Below, in pieces: positions 15,887 to 25,288 of a stretch of 64,000 nucleotides of DNA (positions within the stretch are counted from its first letter, which is position 1; every line of letters starts with the position of its first letter). The position numbers and the translations under genes are program-made. Source of the DNA: Arhodomonas sp051195215 (lineage in GTDB: Bacteria > Pseudomonadota > Gammaproteobacteria > Nitrococcales > Nitrococcaceae); NCBI RefSeq assembly GCF_051195215.1, contig NZ_JBNAZM010000009.1, positions 62,001 through 126,000 of the forward strand, in the 5' to 3' direction. The notes beneath the pieces were generated by a model. It did no database searches, was not told the DNA's origin, and worked only from the letters and a program-made list of their open reading frames with translations.

Positions 15887-16032
15887 CGGAGTTTCTCGCC
15901 ATGGGCGGCTACGCGGTCTACGTATGGCCGTCATACGCCCTCGCGGCGGTCGTCCTGATCGCCAATCTGGTGGTGCCGTTGCGCCGCCGTCGTGTCATCG
16001 TGCGTCAGCTCTCGCGCAGGAGGCGTTCATGA
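15883..16032 (+). CDS. ccmD: small membrane subunit CcmD
   Basis: This 49-residue protein (MTEFLAMGGYAVYVWPSYAL start) has one transmembrane helix and an Arg-rich cytoplasmic tail, the hallmarks of CcmD. CcmD stabilises the CcmABC complex and helps release heme-loaded CcmE. It overlaps ccmC by ATGA and ccmE likewise. Confidence 0.9.
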   Translation: MTEFLAMGGYAVYVWPSYALAAVVLIANLVVPLRRRRVIVRQLSRRRRS

Positions 16033-16496
16033 CTCCAGCACGCAAGAAGCGTCTGACCCTGGTCGGGCTGCTCGTCGCCGGCATGGGCGTTGCCGTCGCG
16101 CTCATGCTCTCGGCGTTCCAGGAGAACATGCTCTACTTCTACGCGCCCAGCCAAGTGGCTGCCGGCGAAGCGCCCACCGGCTATCCGTTCCGCATGGGCG
16201 GGATGGTGGCCGACGACAGTGTGGAGCACGGCGAAGGCGTGCAGGTGCGCTTCGCCGTGACCGACGGGGCCAAGGTCATTCCGGTGACCTATGAAGGGGT
16301 GCTGCCGGATCTCTTCCGCGAAGGCCAGGGCGTGGTCGTGCGCGGGCGTCTCTCCGAGTCGGGGCGCTTCACCGCCGACGAGGTGCTCGCCAAGCACGAC
16401 GAGAACTACATGCCGCCGGAAGTGGCGGAGTCCATGGAGGCGGCCAAGGCCGCCGAGGCAAAGGCGGCTCGAACGGTCGAAGGAGGCGGGCAATGA
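16029..16496 (+). CDS. ccmE: periplasmic heme chaperone CcmE
   Basis: This 155-residue protein has a single N-terminal membrane anchor (about residues 9-30) and a beta-barrel periplasmic domain. It contains the covalent heme-binding histidine motif LAKHDENYMPPEV near residue 120. The start ATG at 16029 overlaps the ccmD stop. CcmE carries heme from CcmC to CcmF/H. The Ala/Glu-rich C-terminal tail is usual. Confidence 0.95.
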   Translation: MTPARKKRLTLVGLLVAGMGVAVALMLSAFQENMLYFYAPSQVAAGEAPTGYPFRMGGMVADDSVEHGEGVQVRFAVTDGAKVIPVTYEGVLPDLFREGQGVVVRGRLSESGRFTADEVLAKHDENYMPPEVAESMEAAKAAEAKAARTVEGGGQ

Positions 16497-18472
16497 TTCC
16501 CGAGCTTGGACAGTTCGCATTGGCACTGGCGCTCGCGCTGGCGCTGGCACAGGCGGTGGTGCCGTTGCTCGGCGCCTGGCGCGGACAGGTCGCCTGGATG
16601 GCCGCTGCCCGGCCGATAGCCGCCGGCCAGTTCGTATTCCTTGTGACGGCGTTGGGCATGCTGACGTGGTCGTTCTACGCGAACGACTTCTCCGTACTCT
16701 ACGTCGCCAACAATTCCAACAGCGCCCTGCCGTGGTATTACCGGCTCTCGGCGGTGTGGGGCGCGCACGAGGGGTCGTTGCTGCTGTGGGCGACGGTGCT
16801 CGGCGGCTGGACCGTGGCCGTGGGCGCATTCAGCCGCGAATTGCCGCTGGCCTTCAGCGCGCGGGTGCTCGGCGTGCTCGGCGCGGTGGCGTTCGGCTTC
16901 CTGTTGTTCACCATTGCCACCTCGAACCCCTTCGAGCGGTTGCTGCCGGCTGCCGGTGACGGACGGGATCTCAATCCGCTGCTCCAGGATCCGGGCCTGA
17001 TCTTCCACCCGCCCATGCTCTACATGGGCTACGTGGGTTTCTCCGTGGCATTCGCCTTCGCCATCGCGGCGCTGCTGGGCGGGCGCCTGGATGCAGCGTG
17101 GGCTCGGTGGGCGCGGCCATGGACCTCCATGGCGTGGATCTTTCTTACCCTCGGCATCACCCTGGGGAGCTGGTGGGCGTACTACGAGCTCGGCTGGGGT
17201 GGCTGGTGGTTCTGGGATCCGGTGGAGAACGCCTCGTTCATGCCCTGGCTGGTGGGCACGGCGCTGATCCATTCGCTGGCGGTCACGGAGAAACGCGGCG
17301 CTTTCCGGAGCTGGACGGTGCTGCTGGCGATCTTCGCCTTCTCCCTGTCGCTGCTGGGTACCTTCCTGGTGCGCTCCGGGGTGCTCAATTCCGTGCATGC
17401 TTTCGCCACCGATCCACAGCGGGGGCTGTTCATTCTCGCACTGCTCGCCGTCGTCGTGGGCGGCTCGCTCGCTATCTACGCCTGGCGGGCGCCGCGGCTG
17501 GCCGGCGGCGGCAGCTTCGACCTCGTCTCCCGTGAGACGACACTGTTGCTCAACAACGCCGTGCTCACCGTGGCTGCCGCCACCGTGCTCGCCGGCACTC
17601 TCTATCCGCTGGCCACCGACGCGCTCGGGCTCGGCAAGATCTCGGTGGGGCCGCCGTACTTCGACACGGTTTTCGTTCCCTTGATGCTGCCGTTGCTCGC
17701 GCTCATGGGTGTCGGTGTCCTGATCCGGTGGAAACGTCACGAAACCAGCTCCCTGGCGCGCACCCTGCGATGGGGACTGCTCGCCACCGTCATCGCCGGC
17801 GTGATCGCGGCGTGGTGGCTCGGGGGGCTGCATCCGTTGGGCGTGATCGGCATCGCCCTGGGTATCTGGATGCTTTGGGCGAGCGTTCAGGCCATCGCCG
17901 AACGGGTACGCGGCCGTCGCGATCCCTGGCGGGCACTGCGCGCCATCCCACGCGGGTTCTGGGGCATGAGTCTCGCCCACATGGGCGTCGCGGTGTTCGT
18001 GCTCGGCGTGAGCGCGGTGGGGAACTTCGACGTGCAGGCGGATCTGCGCCTCGCTCCCGGGGAGGCGCACAGCGCCGCGGGCTATACGTGGCGGTTGGAG
18101 GCGGTGCGGGACGTGCAGGGTCCGAACTACACGGCCAAGGAGGGCGAGGTGACCATTCTCCGCGACGGAGAGCCGGTGACCACCCTGTACCCCCAGAAGC
18201 GCCGCTATCCGGTGCAGGGCAGCGTCATGACCGAGGCCGGCATCGACGGCGGGCTCACCCGCGATCTCTTCGTGGCGCTGGGTGAGTCTCTCCCCGATGG
18301 CAGCTGGACCTTGCGTGTGCAGTACAAGCCGCTGCTGCGCTGGATCTGGGGCGGAGCGATGTTGATGGCACTCGGTGGTTTGCTCGGCGTCACCGACCCA
18401 CGCTACCGCCGCCTGCGCGCCCGGGAACAGCAGACCCGGCGCGCTGCCGGTGGTGAGGTGGCGGCCGCATGA
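16493..18472 (+). CDS. ccmF: cytochrome c heme lyase subunit CcmF
   Basis: This 659-residue polytopic protein has the WWD signature GGWWFWDPVENASFMPWL and conserved histidines in GAHEGSLLLWATV, PPMLYMGYVG and FLVRSGVLNSVHAF. CcmF, with CcmH and CcmI, ligates heme to apocytochrome CXXCH motifs. The length matches family norms (about 650). It overlaps ccmE and ccmG at ATGA junctions. The oxidase subunit II with two CXXCH sites at 57555-58964 is an obvious client. Confidence 0.95.
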   Translation: MIPELGQFALALALALALAQAVVPLLGAWRGQVAWMAAARPIAAGQFVFLVTALGMLTWSFYANDFSVLYVANNSNSALPWYYRLSAVWGAHEGSLLLWATVLGGWTVAVGAFSRELPLAFSARVLGVLGAVAFGFLLFTIATSNPFERLLPAAGDGRDLNPLLQDPGLIFHPPMLYMGYVGFSVAFAFAIAALLGGRLDAAWARWARPWTSMAWIFLTLGITLGSWWAYYELGWGGWWFWDPVENASFMPWLVGTALIHSLAVTEKRGAFRSWTVLLAIFAFSLSLLGTFLVRSGVLNSVHAFATDPQRGLFILALLAVVVGGSLAIYAWRAPRLAGGGSFDLVSRETTLLLNNAVLTVAAATVLAGTLYPLATDALGLGKISVGPPYFDTVFVPLMLPLLALMGVGVLIRWKRHETSSLARTLRWGLLATVIAGVIAAWWLGGLHPLGVIGIALGIWMLWASVQAIAERVRGRRDPWRALRAIPRGFWGMSLAHMGVAVFVLGVSAVGNFDVQADLRLAPGEAHSAAGYTWRLEAVRDVQGPNYTAKEGEVTILRDGEPVTTLYPQKRRYPVQGSVMTEAGIDGGLTRDLFVALGESLPDGSWTLRVQYKPLLRWIWGGAMLMALGGLLGVTDPRYRRLRAREQQTRRAAGGEVAAA

Positions 18473-19002
18473 AATGGGGGCTGATTCCGCTCGCCGTCTT
18501 CGCGGCCCTTGCCGCGATGCTGTACGTCAGCCTCGGCGGGAACAACTCGGAGGTACCCTCGCCGCTGGTGGGCAAGGCGGCGCCCGCAATCGACGGCCCG
18601 CGCCTGTTGCAGCCGGACAGCCGGCTGACCCTGGCGGATCTGCGCGGCGAGGTCGCGCTGGTCAACGTGTGGGCGAGCTGGTGTGCGGCCTGCCTGGACG
18701 AGCACGCCTACGTATCCGCGCTCTCCGAGCGCGGCGTGCCGGTCTATGGGCTCAATTACAAGGATGAGCGTCCTGCCGCGAAGGCCTGGTTGGAGCGCTA
18801 CGGCAATCCGTATACCGCAAGTGTGTTCGACGGCGATGGTGCGATCGGACTGGATTGGGGCGTATACGGGGTTCCCGAAACGTTTCTGCTGGATGCCAGC
18901 GGCACCATTCGTTACAAGCACATCGGCGCGATCACCCAGCAGGCCATGGACGAGGAGATCCTGCCGCGTATAGAGCGTCTGCGCGAGGAGGCCGGGACAT
19001 GA
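18469..19002 (+). CDS. ccmG: thiol:disulfide oxidoreductase CcmG/DsbE
   Basis: This 177-residue membrane-anchored periplasmic thioredoxin-like protein has one N-terminal helix. The active site is WASWCAACLDEHAY; CcmG proteins more often have WCPTC or WCPVC, so Ala-Ala between the cysteines is slightly unusual. GVPETFLLDASG is the conserved cis-Pro loop. It reduces apocytochrome c cysteines before heme attachment. The gene overlaps ccmF and ccmH. Confidence 0.93.
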   Translation: MKWGLIPLAVFAALAAMLYVSLGGNNSEVPSPLVGKAAPAIDGPRLLQPDSRLTLADLRGEVALVNVWASWCAACLDEHAYVSALSERGVPVYGLNYKDERPAAKAWLERYGNPYTASVFDGDGAIGLDWGVYGVPETFLLDASGTIRYKHIGAITQQAMDEEILPRIERLREEAGT

Positions 19003-19490
19003 AGCGGTTCGTCGCCGCCATGATGGTGGCATGGCTGCTGGCGACGGCGACCGCCGTGCTCGCCGCCGGCACCGTCTACGAGTTCGACACGCCGGTCGAG
19101 CGGGAGCGTTACACCGCACTCATCCACCAGTTGCGCTGCCTGGTCTGCCAGGGTCAGAGCATCGCCGAGTCCAACGCGGACCTCGCCAAGGATCTGCGCG
19201 CGAAGGTCCACGAGCTCATCCAGGCCGGAAAGGGTGACGAGGCCATTATCGACTACATGACTGATCGCTACGGGGACTTCGTTCTCTACCGTCCGCCGGT
19301 GGATGCGCGCACCTGGTTGCTGTGGTTCGGCCCGTTCGCGCTCATCGTCACCGCAGCAGCAGCGATGATCGTCGCCGTGCGCCGCCACCGCGCCCGCGGT
19401 AAGCCCGCCGGCCTCACGCAGGCAGAGCACGAGCGCGCCGAACGACTGCTGCGCGGCGACGAGCCGGACTCCGGGGAGCGCGGCGAATGA
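18999..19490 (+). CDS. ccmH: cytochrome c maturation thiol protein CcmH
   Basis: This 163-residue protein has a signal peptide (cleavage after VLAA, around residue 23), the redox motif LRCLVCQGQSIAESNA (LRCxxCQ), a three-helix bundle and a C-terminal transmembrane helix (WLLWFGPFALIVTAAAAMIV). It exchanges disulfides with CcmG and apocytochrome c. It is the short form, with the TPR part encoded separately by ccmI next door. Confidence 0.94.
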   Translation: MKRFVAAMMVAWLLATATAVLAAGTVYEFDTPVERERYTALIHQLRCLVCQGQSIAESNADLAKDLRAKVHELIQAGKGDEAIIDYMTDRYGDFVLYRPPVDARTWLLWFGPFALIVTAAAAMIVAVRRHRARGKPAGLTQAEHERAERLLRGDEPDSGERGE

Positions 19491-20707
19491 GCGGTGTCAT
19501 CTATGTTCTGGCAATGGCGGTCGCCGCAGTGGTGGCCGTCGCGTTCGTGGTCACGCCATTGCTGCGCCGGCGCCGTGCGGAGGCCGTCAGCGAGCGCCAG
19601 GCCGAGCTGGCTGCGCACCGTGCCCGCTTCGTGGAGCTGGAGGCGGACCGCGAGGCGGGCAACCTCAGTGAGGCGGAGTATCGTGAGGCCCGCGAGGAGC
19701 TCGAGCGCCAGCTCCTCGACGGCGTCGAGACGGCGGCAGGGGATCGCGGGCGCGGCGGGGGTCGGGCCATGGCCGTGGTTGCCGGCGTGGTCGTGCCGGT
19801 GTTCGCGGTCGGCGTGTACCTGCTCGTTGGCCGGCCCGAAGCGGTCTGGCCGCCCTCGACGCCACAGCCGCAGATGGCTGCCGGTGAGCAGTCCCCCGAG
19901 CGCAGCCGGGCGTTCATCGAGGACAACCTCACGGAGTTGCAACAGCGTGTCGAGCAGCGTCCGGAGGATGTCGAGGCGGCGCGCATGCTCGCGCGTGCCT
20001 ACCTGGTCCTGGATCGACCGAGCGAGGCCGCCTCGGAGCTTGATCGCATCATGGCGCGAACCGGCGAAGAGCCGGTGCTGCTGGTAGACCGGGCGCGGGC
20101 GCTGGCTCTGGCCGACCAGGGGCGTTTCACCGGTGAGGCGCGAAAATTGCTGGAGCGCGCCCTGGAGCGTGCTCCGGCTTACCCGGATGCGTTGTGGTTC
20201 GGTGGTCTGGCCGCTGCCCAGGCGGGTGACACCGCCCGTGCGCGAGCGCTGTGGCAGCGGTTGCTCACGGAGATGCCGCAGGGCAGCGAGGCCGCCCAGC
20301 GTCTGTCCACCGCCATCGAGCAGCTCGGTGGCGGCGCGAGTGGATCGGGGGCGGATGCCGATCCCGCGGCACGGGTCGCGGTGCGTGTCCGTGTGGATGA
20401 CGCACTGGCTACCGACCTGCCGGCGGACACCACGGTGTTCGTGTTCGCGCGCGTGCCAAACGGGCCCCCCATGCCCGTTGCCGCCCAGCGTCTCACACTG
20501 GGGGACCTCCCCACCCGCGTGACACTGGACGATTCCATGGCGATGGCGGGCCGATCGCTGGCGGACGTCGAGGAAGTCGAGCTCATCGCCCGTGTCTCGC
20601 GCTCCGGGCAGCCGACCCCGTCGCCAGGGGACCTGGAAGGGCAGATCGGCCCGATCACGGTGAATGCCGAGGGGGCCGTGGAGCTGGTGATCGACCGGCG
20701 CCGCTAG
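19487..20707 (+). CDS. ccmI: apocytochrome chaperone CcmI
   Basis: This 406-residue protein has two N-terminal transmembrane helices separated by a cytoplasmic loop rich in Arg and Glu (ELEADREAGNLSEAEYREAR). A periplasmic TPR domain follows at about 140-280 (ARMLARAYLVLDRPSEAASEL), then a C-terminal beta domain. CcmI holds apocytochrome c for the CcmFH lyase. The overlap with ccmH and the final position in the operon are standard. Confidence 0.9.
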   Translation: MSGVIYVLAMAVAAVVAVAFVVTPLLRRRRAEAVSERQAELAAHRARFVELEADREAGNLSEAEYREAREELERQLLDGVETAAGDRGRGGGRAMAVVAGVVVPVFAVGVYLLVGRPEAVWPPSTPQPQMAAGEQSPERSRAFIEDNLTELQQRVEQRPEDVEAARMLARAYLVLDRPSEAASELDRIMARTGEEPVLLVDRARALALADQGRFTGEARKLLERALERAPAYPDALWFGGLAAAQAGDTARARALWQRLLTEMPQGSEAAQRLSTAIEQLGGGASGSGADADPAARVAVRVRVDDALATDLPADTTVFVFARVPNGPPMPVAAQRLTLGDLPTRVTLDDSMAMAGRSLADVEEVELIARVSRSGQPTPSPGDLEGQIGPITVNAEGAVELVIDRRR

Positions 20708-20737
20708 TCACGACCGGCATCCAACAGGGACGTTCAC

Positions 20738-21598
20738 ATGATCGAGTTCGTCGCGGTGCTAGGTGTGATCCCGGTGGCGGCGTTGCTCGGGCGCCGCTTC
20801 CGGCGACTCGATGTCCCCATCGCGCGACTGCTGCTCTTCGTATTTGTGCCCGTGGTGATCGTGCACGCCATTGCGACTTGGCAGGGCAGCGTGGCCAAGA
20901 TCCTCGGCTTCGCCGTCGCGCTATCCACCGTCATGGGCGTGGTGGGCCTGATGTTGCCGCTGCGCGTTCGCCCGTCCCTTCGGTTCGCGGCATTCGCGTA
21001 CTACAACATCGGCTGGCTCGGCATACCGCTCGCTCATCTGCTGCTTGGCCCGCCGGCCGTACCCGTCATGGCATCGGCTTACATGGGTGGGCTGCTATTC
21101 GGCAACAGCGTCTGTCTCGGCGCGCTCGCCGGGGAGGGCGTTATCGGCGGTATGCGCCGGGTGCTCGCATTGCCGCCACTTTATGCGTTCGCGCTGGGAC
21201 TCGTGGACCGGCACTTCGGGATGCTGCCGTGGGCGGCATTCGAGCCGATGATCGTCGCCGCCCGGGAGGTGATGTCGGTGCTCGGTATGGCGCTCATCGG
21301 TATCGGCCTGGCGCGCGTGCCGCGCGCGGGGTGGCTTGATGCGGTGGTGTTTTCGGTCAGCCGGCTCGCCGCTTCCGTCGTCGTGGGTGTGGGCGCGCTG
21401 TGGCTGCTTCGGGGCGTCTTTTCATCCGTGGAGTGGCAGGCGCTCGCCTTGCTGTGCCTGCTGCCCGTGGCCGCCAACGTCGTCGCCTTGAGCCGCGCGC
21501 TGGGTCACGACCTCGCCGCCCCCGCCGCGTTGGTGGGGGCCTCGACGCTGGTCTCGGGGGCCGGTATCGCAGCGTGGGCGTTCGTGACTGCGATCTGA
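20738..21598 (+). CDS. AEC-family (auxin efflux carrier-like) permease
   Basis: This 286-residue protein has about ten hydrophobic helices in the AEC arrangement: an N-terminal PVAALLGRRFRRLDVP, a mid segment YYNIGWLGIPLAHLLLGPPA, and C-terminal LPVAANVVALSRALGHD. AEC carriers export or import small organic acids and amino acids; the substrate is unknown. It starts 30 bases after ccmI on the same strand, so it may be co-transcribed, but no functional link to cytochrome c is evident. Confidence 0.8.
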   Translation: MIEFVAVLGVIPVAALLGRRFRRLDVPIARLLLFVFVPVVIVHAIATWQGSVAKILGFAVALSTVMGVVGLMLPLRVRPSLRFAAFAYYNIGWLGIPLAHLLLGPPAVPVMASAYMGGLLFGNSVCLGALAGEGVIGGMRRVLALPPLYAFALGLVDRHFGMLPWAAFEPMIVAAREVMSVLGMALIGIGLARVPRAGWLDAVVFSVSRLAASVVVGVGALWLLRGVFSSVEWQALALLCLLPVAANVVALSRALGHDLAAPAALVGASTLVSGAGIAAWAFVTAI

Positions 21599-21614
21599 CG
21601 AGCTCCGAGTCCCG

Positions 21615-21738
21615 AGTTGAACGTTTCGAGTTTCGCGCGGCCATGTCATGGGGGCGACCCAAGGCCGAAGCCTACCGTGCGCCCGTCGGTCGAGGCCCCG
21701 CAGTGGCTGATCGCGCTGGAAACACGACGCGTTCAACT
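21615..21738. repeat. inverted repeat pair between convergent genes (dispersed repeat family)
   Basis: AGTTGAACG (21615-21623) and CGTTCAACT (21730-21738) are perfect inverted arms about 106 bases apart in the gap between the AEC gene and ccmB. The left arm continues TTTCGAGTTTCG, resembling the repeats at 4894-4927 and 54009-54040. Confidence 0.4.
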
Positions 21739-21758
21739 TTCTGCTCGGATCCCCCGCT

Positions 21759-22442
21759 TCAGTCCAGGCTGATGCGCAACCCCGCGGCGGCGGCGATGGG
21801 GGCCAGGGTGAGCGCGAGCACGCTCATGGCGCCGAGGAGCTCGAGCTGACCGATGACCGGCAGGCCGCTCGCAGCGGCGTCGGCGGAGCCTGCCCCGAAT
21901 ATGAGCACGGGGATGTACAGCGGCAGCACCAGCAGCGCGAGCAGCAGGCCGCCGCGGCGTACGCCCACGGTGAGTGCCAGGCCCACCGCCCCGAGCGCGC
22001 CGAGCACCGGTGTGCCCAGGGCGAGTCCCGCCATGAGCTGTGGCACTGCCGTCCACGGATAGTTCATGAACAGTGCGAGCAGCGGCGATACGAGCACCAG
22101 CGGCAGACCGGTCACCAGCCAGTGCGCGAGGAGCTTGGCGAGGACGAGCCAGGCGAGCGGTTGGGGGGCCAGGGCGAACTGCTCGAGCGTGCCGTCTTCG
22201 AAGTCCCCACGGAACAGCTGCTCCATGGAGATGAGCGAGGCCAGCAGCGCCGCCACCCAGATGACGCCCGGGGCGATCTGGCGGAGCGTCTCCGGTGCCG
22301 CGCTCACCCCGAGGGGGAACAGCGAGGCGATCATCAGAAAGAATATCACCGGGTTGGCGAGCTCTCCGGGGGCGCGGAGGGCGAGCGCGAGATCGCGGCG
22401 CAGGACGGCGAAAAACGCGCCGAACAGTGGAAAGTCACCCAT
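21759..22442 (-). CDS. ccmB: heme exporter membrane subunit CcmB
   Basis: This 227-residue six-helix ABC permease has the CcmB signature regions NPVIFFLMIASLFPLGV, GVIWVAALLASLISMEQLF and EDGTLEQFALAPQPLAWLVL. With CcmA it forms the ATPase that drives release of heme-loaded CcmE. The start ATG at 22442 overlaps the ccmA stop by eight bases. It is convergent with the ccmC-I/AEC genes, a rearranged order compared with the usual ccmABCDEFGHI. Confidence 0.93.
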   Translation of the reverse strand: MGDFPLFGAFFAVLRRDLALALRAPGELANPVIFFLMIASLFPLGVSAAPETLRQIAPGVIWVAALLASLISMEQLFRGDFEDGTLEQFALAPQPLAWLVLAKLLAHWLVTGLPLVLVSPLLALFMNYPWTAVPQLMAGLALGTPVLGALGAVGLALTVGVRRGGLLLALLVLPLYIPVLIFGAGSADAAASGLPVIGQLELLGAMSVLALTLAPIAAAAGLRISLD

Positions 22443-23049
22443 TGCCGAGCTCCAGGTGGCGCACGGTGAGGCCGTCGAGCTGCACGGGTTGGTGCGAAGT
22501 GAGCACGGTGATGCCGCCAGCGCCGGCGTGTTCCGCCAGCCGCGCCTCCAGGGCTGCCACGGCGCTGCGATCCAGCGCGGTGAACGGCTCGTCCAGGATC
22601 CACGCCTCCGCGGGCTCGCACAGCAACCGGGCAAGGGCTACGCGCCGACGCTGGCCGGCGGAGAGGTGACGGCACGGTAGTGTCAGCCGTTCGCCGAGGC
22701 CGATGCGGGTAAGTGCCTCTTCCGGTGCCAGCGACGGGCTGCCGTGCAGGTGGGCGAAAACCCGCAGGTTCTCGGTCGGGGTCAGCTCGAGCTTGATACC
22801 GGGCTGGTGTCCGACCCACAGCAGTGCCGCACGAAACGTGCCGCCGTCGCGTCGAATGTTCTCGCCATGCCAGCACACGGTCCCTTCTTCCGGGAGGGTC
22901 AGGCCGGCGAGTGTGCGCAGCAGCGTGGTCTTGCCGCTGCCATTGGGGCCGGTGACGTGTAGCACTTCGCCGGCGTTGACCCGGACGTCGAGTTCGTCGA
23001 TGAGCAGCCGTTCGCCGCGGGAGATGATGAGATCGGTGGCTTCCAGCAC
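22435..23049 (-). CDS. ccmA: heme exporter ATP-binding subunit CcmA
   Basis: This 204-residue ABC ATPase has Walker A GPNGSGKTTLL (about residues 35-45), signature LSAGQRRRVALARLL and Walker B AWILDEPFTALD. Length and the CcmA-type WVGHQPGIKLELTPTENLRV Q-loop confirm the family. It powers CcmE release with CcmB. It is first in the ccmAB pair; 281 bases separate it from the upstream MFS gene on the same strand. Confidence 0.94.
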   Translation of the reverse strand: MLEATDLIISRGERLLIDELDVRVNAGEVLHVTGPNGSGKTTLLRTLAGLTLPEEGTVCWHGENIRRDGGTFRAALLWVGHQPGIKLELTPTENLRVFAHLHGSPSLAPEEALTRIGLGERLTLPCRHLSAGQRRRVALARLLCEPAEAWILDEPFTALDRSAVAALEARLAEHAGAGGITVLTSHQPVQLDGLTVRHLELGNG

Positions 23050-23330
23050 GGTTGTCGTTCTGCTGCGTGCGCGATTATGGGGTCATGCCTGCGCAGGCCC
23101 CGGAGCGTGACCAGTGGCGCCGAAAGGGTACCACTTCACTCTTCCACGGTGTCGACGGCAAGCCCGTGTTGCATTGATGTTTGCCCGGTTCGGCCGGAAA
23201 AGTCCTGGTTGCCCGGCCGGTGTGGTCGGCGCACGGTACGTGCAGGAGGAGAGGCCGCCATGCTGGTCGGGGCCGCTTGCAGCGGTGCCGTTGGCCTTGC
23301 CAGGGCGATTGCCGGCCCATGGGGCTCGCC

Positions 23331-24530
23331 TCAAGCACTGCCACCCATCGCCGGGGCGGGGCTGGTGACCCGGCGGCGGCCGAGCCAGAGCAGGGCGCTT
23401 GCGGCGAGCGCGAGTAGCGGCACTGGCAGCAGATTGACCGCCGCCCAGCCCAATCCCGTTTCCACGGCGCCCGAGGCGAGGCTCGCGCCGGTCACTGAGC
23501 TGAAGATCAGGAATTCGTTCACCGCCTGTACGCGGGCCCGCTCGGCGGGTCGGTAAGCATAGGTGAGCAGGTCGGTACCGCCGATGAAAAGGAAGTTCCA
23601 GCCGACACCGAGGAATACCAGGCCGATCCAGAAGTGAGTGACACTGGTGCCCGACAAGTTGATCGTGACGGCACCGGCTAGCAGCACGACTCCGGCCCAC
23701 AGAACACGCATCAATCCCAAGCGATGGATGAGGTGGCCGGTGACGAACGATGGTGCGAACATCCCGAGCACGTGGCTCTGGATGACGAACGCCGTACTCG
23801 CCATGGTGTGGTCGTGGTGACGCATGGCAAGTGGGGTCGCCGACATGACGAAGTTCATCGCGCACCAGCCCACCACGGCACAGACCACGGCTACCACGAA
23901 CACCGGCTGGCGGGCGATTGCGCTGAACGGCCGTGCCTCGCCGTCCGCCGTGCGGGTGCGGACGTCGGGCAGGCGCATGCAGGCAACCGCGGCGAACCCG
24001 ACGGCGTAGACCGCGAGCAGCGCGGCGAAGCTCGCGGCGAACGGACGCTCGAGCAGCGTCCGCGTTGCCGTGGCCAGATTGGGGCCGATGAAGGCGGCGG
24101 CAACGCCGCCAGCGAGGACCAGGGAGATGGCACGGGCGCGGTAACGCTCCGGGGCGACTTCCGCGGCGGCGAATCGATAATACTGGCCGCTCGAATTGAA
24201 CAGGCCGAGCAGCATCGACGCCAGACAGAACGCCACGAAGTCGTCGGCGAGAATCGCCATGGTGGCGAGCCCCGCACCTGCGGTGGCGCAGGCGAGACCG
24301 GTGAGGAAGCCGGCGCGCCGTCCGATACGTCCCATGAGCAGCGACATGCCCACGCCGCCGGCCATCATGGTGAGAAACTGCAGCGCCACCGGCAGCGTCG
24401 CGAGCGCGGGCGTGGGCGCGAGCAGTTCTCCCACAAGCGCTGCGGCCGTGATGAACAACGACGAGCTGGTCAACAGCACGGCCTGGGCCAGCGAGAGCAG
24501 TCCGATCTGGCGCCGATAGGAACCTGACAT
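23331..24530 (-). CDS. major facilitator superfamily transporter
   Basis: This 399-residue, 12-helix MFS protein has the loop 2-3 motif A variant GRIGRRAGFLTG and ARAISLVLAGGVAAAFIGPNL in the motif C region. It resembles the YbhN/YjiO-unclassified drug or metabolite exporters often labelled MFS_1. The start at 24530 (MSGSYRRQIG) was chosen because it lies two bases after the upstream gene stop and begins just before the first helix; the open frame extends 39 codons further without protein-like sequence. Substrate unknown. Confidence 0.82.
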   Translation of the reverse strand: MSGSYRRQIGLLSLAQAVLLTSSSLFITAAALVGELLAPTPALATLPVALQFLTMMAGGVGMSLLMGRIGRRAGFLTGLACATAGAGLATMAILADDFVAFCLASMLLGLFNSSGQYYRFAAAEVAPERYRARAISLVLAGGVAAAFIGPNLATATRTLLERPFAASFAALLAVYAVGFAAVACMRLPDVRTRTADGEARPFSAIARQPVFVVAVVCAVVGWCAMNFVMSATPLAMRHHDHTMASTAFVIQSHVLGMFAPSFVTGHLIHRLGLMRVLWAGVVLLAGAVTINLSGTSVTHFWIGLVFLGVGWNFLFIGGTDLLTYAYRPAERARVQAVNEFLIFSSVTGASLASGAVETGLGWAAVNLLPVPLLALAASALLWLGRRRVTSPAPAMGGSA

Positions 24531-24532
24531 CG

Positions 24533-25288
24533 CTAGGCGCCCAGCATGCCGCGGCCACCCACCCAGAGCAGGCGCATGCCCGTGATAATGAGAAATCCGT
24601 AGCACAGCGCGTAGAACACGGATTGCGAAACCCGATGATGCATCCACGCGCCCAGGAGCACGCCAACCGGGGCGAGCGGGAGCAGGATTGCGGCACTTGT
24701 GAGGTTGGTGACGTCGAACTCGCCGAGCAGGGCGTACGGAACCAGCTTGAGATAGTTGACCACGGCGAAGAACACGATGGTCGTGCCGGCGTAGAGCGTG
24801 CGGTCGAGGCGCTGGGGCAGCAGATAGAAGTTCAGCGGCGGCCCCCCGGCGTGGGCGACGAAGCTGGTGAACCCGGATACCGCCGACCAGATGCTACCAC
24901 GCAGGCGGTTTGCCGGGCGCGCCGGTGGCGCGGGGGTCAAGTAATACAGGGCACCGAAGATCACGGCAATGAGCCCCAGACCCACGCGGATGGCCGCTTC
25001 GCTCACGTAGCCGAAGGTGAAGGTGGCGATGACGATGCCGAGCGCCGCCCCCGGCAGGATGATGCGCAGGTTACGGGCATCGACCCGGCCGCGAAACGCC
25101 CAGAGACCCACGAGGTCCATGACGCAGAGTATCGGCAACAGGATGGCCGCTGCCTGCAGCGGCGGTATCGCGAGCGACATCAGCGGTACCCCCACGACAC
25201 CGAGACCGCCACCGAATCCACCCTTGGAGATGCCCACGATGAGCACTGCCACCGCGGCGATGGCGTAGAAGAACGGATCCGTGATCAT
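24533..25288 (-). CDS. TauE/SafE-family permease (DUF81)
   Basis: This 251-residue, eight-helix protein has the two TauE/SafE repeats: GISKGGFGGGLGVVGVPLMS near the N-terminus and SGFTSFVAHAGGPPLNFYLLP in the second half. The family exports sulfite, sulfonates or other organic anions. The start ATG at 25288 begins just before helix 1; the longer frame is Arg/Pro-rich and unlikely. The two-base spacing to the MFS gene indicates an operon. Substrate cannot be told from sequence. Confidence 0.85.
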   Translation of the reverse strand: MITDPFFYAIAAVAVLIVGISKGGFGGGLGVVGVPLMSLAIPPLQAAAILLPILCVMDLVGLWAFRGRVDARNLRIILPGAALGIVIATFTFGYVSEAAIRVGLGLIAVIFGALYYLTPAPPARPANRLRGSIWSAVSGFTSFVAHAGGPPLNFYLLPQRLDRTLYAGTTIVFFAVVNYLKLVPYALLGEFDVTNLTSAAILLPLAPVGVLLGAWMHHRVSQSVFYALCYGFLIITGMRLLWVGGRGMLGA

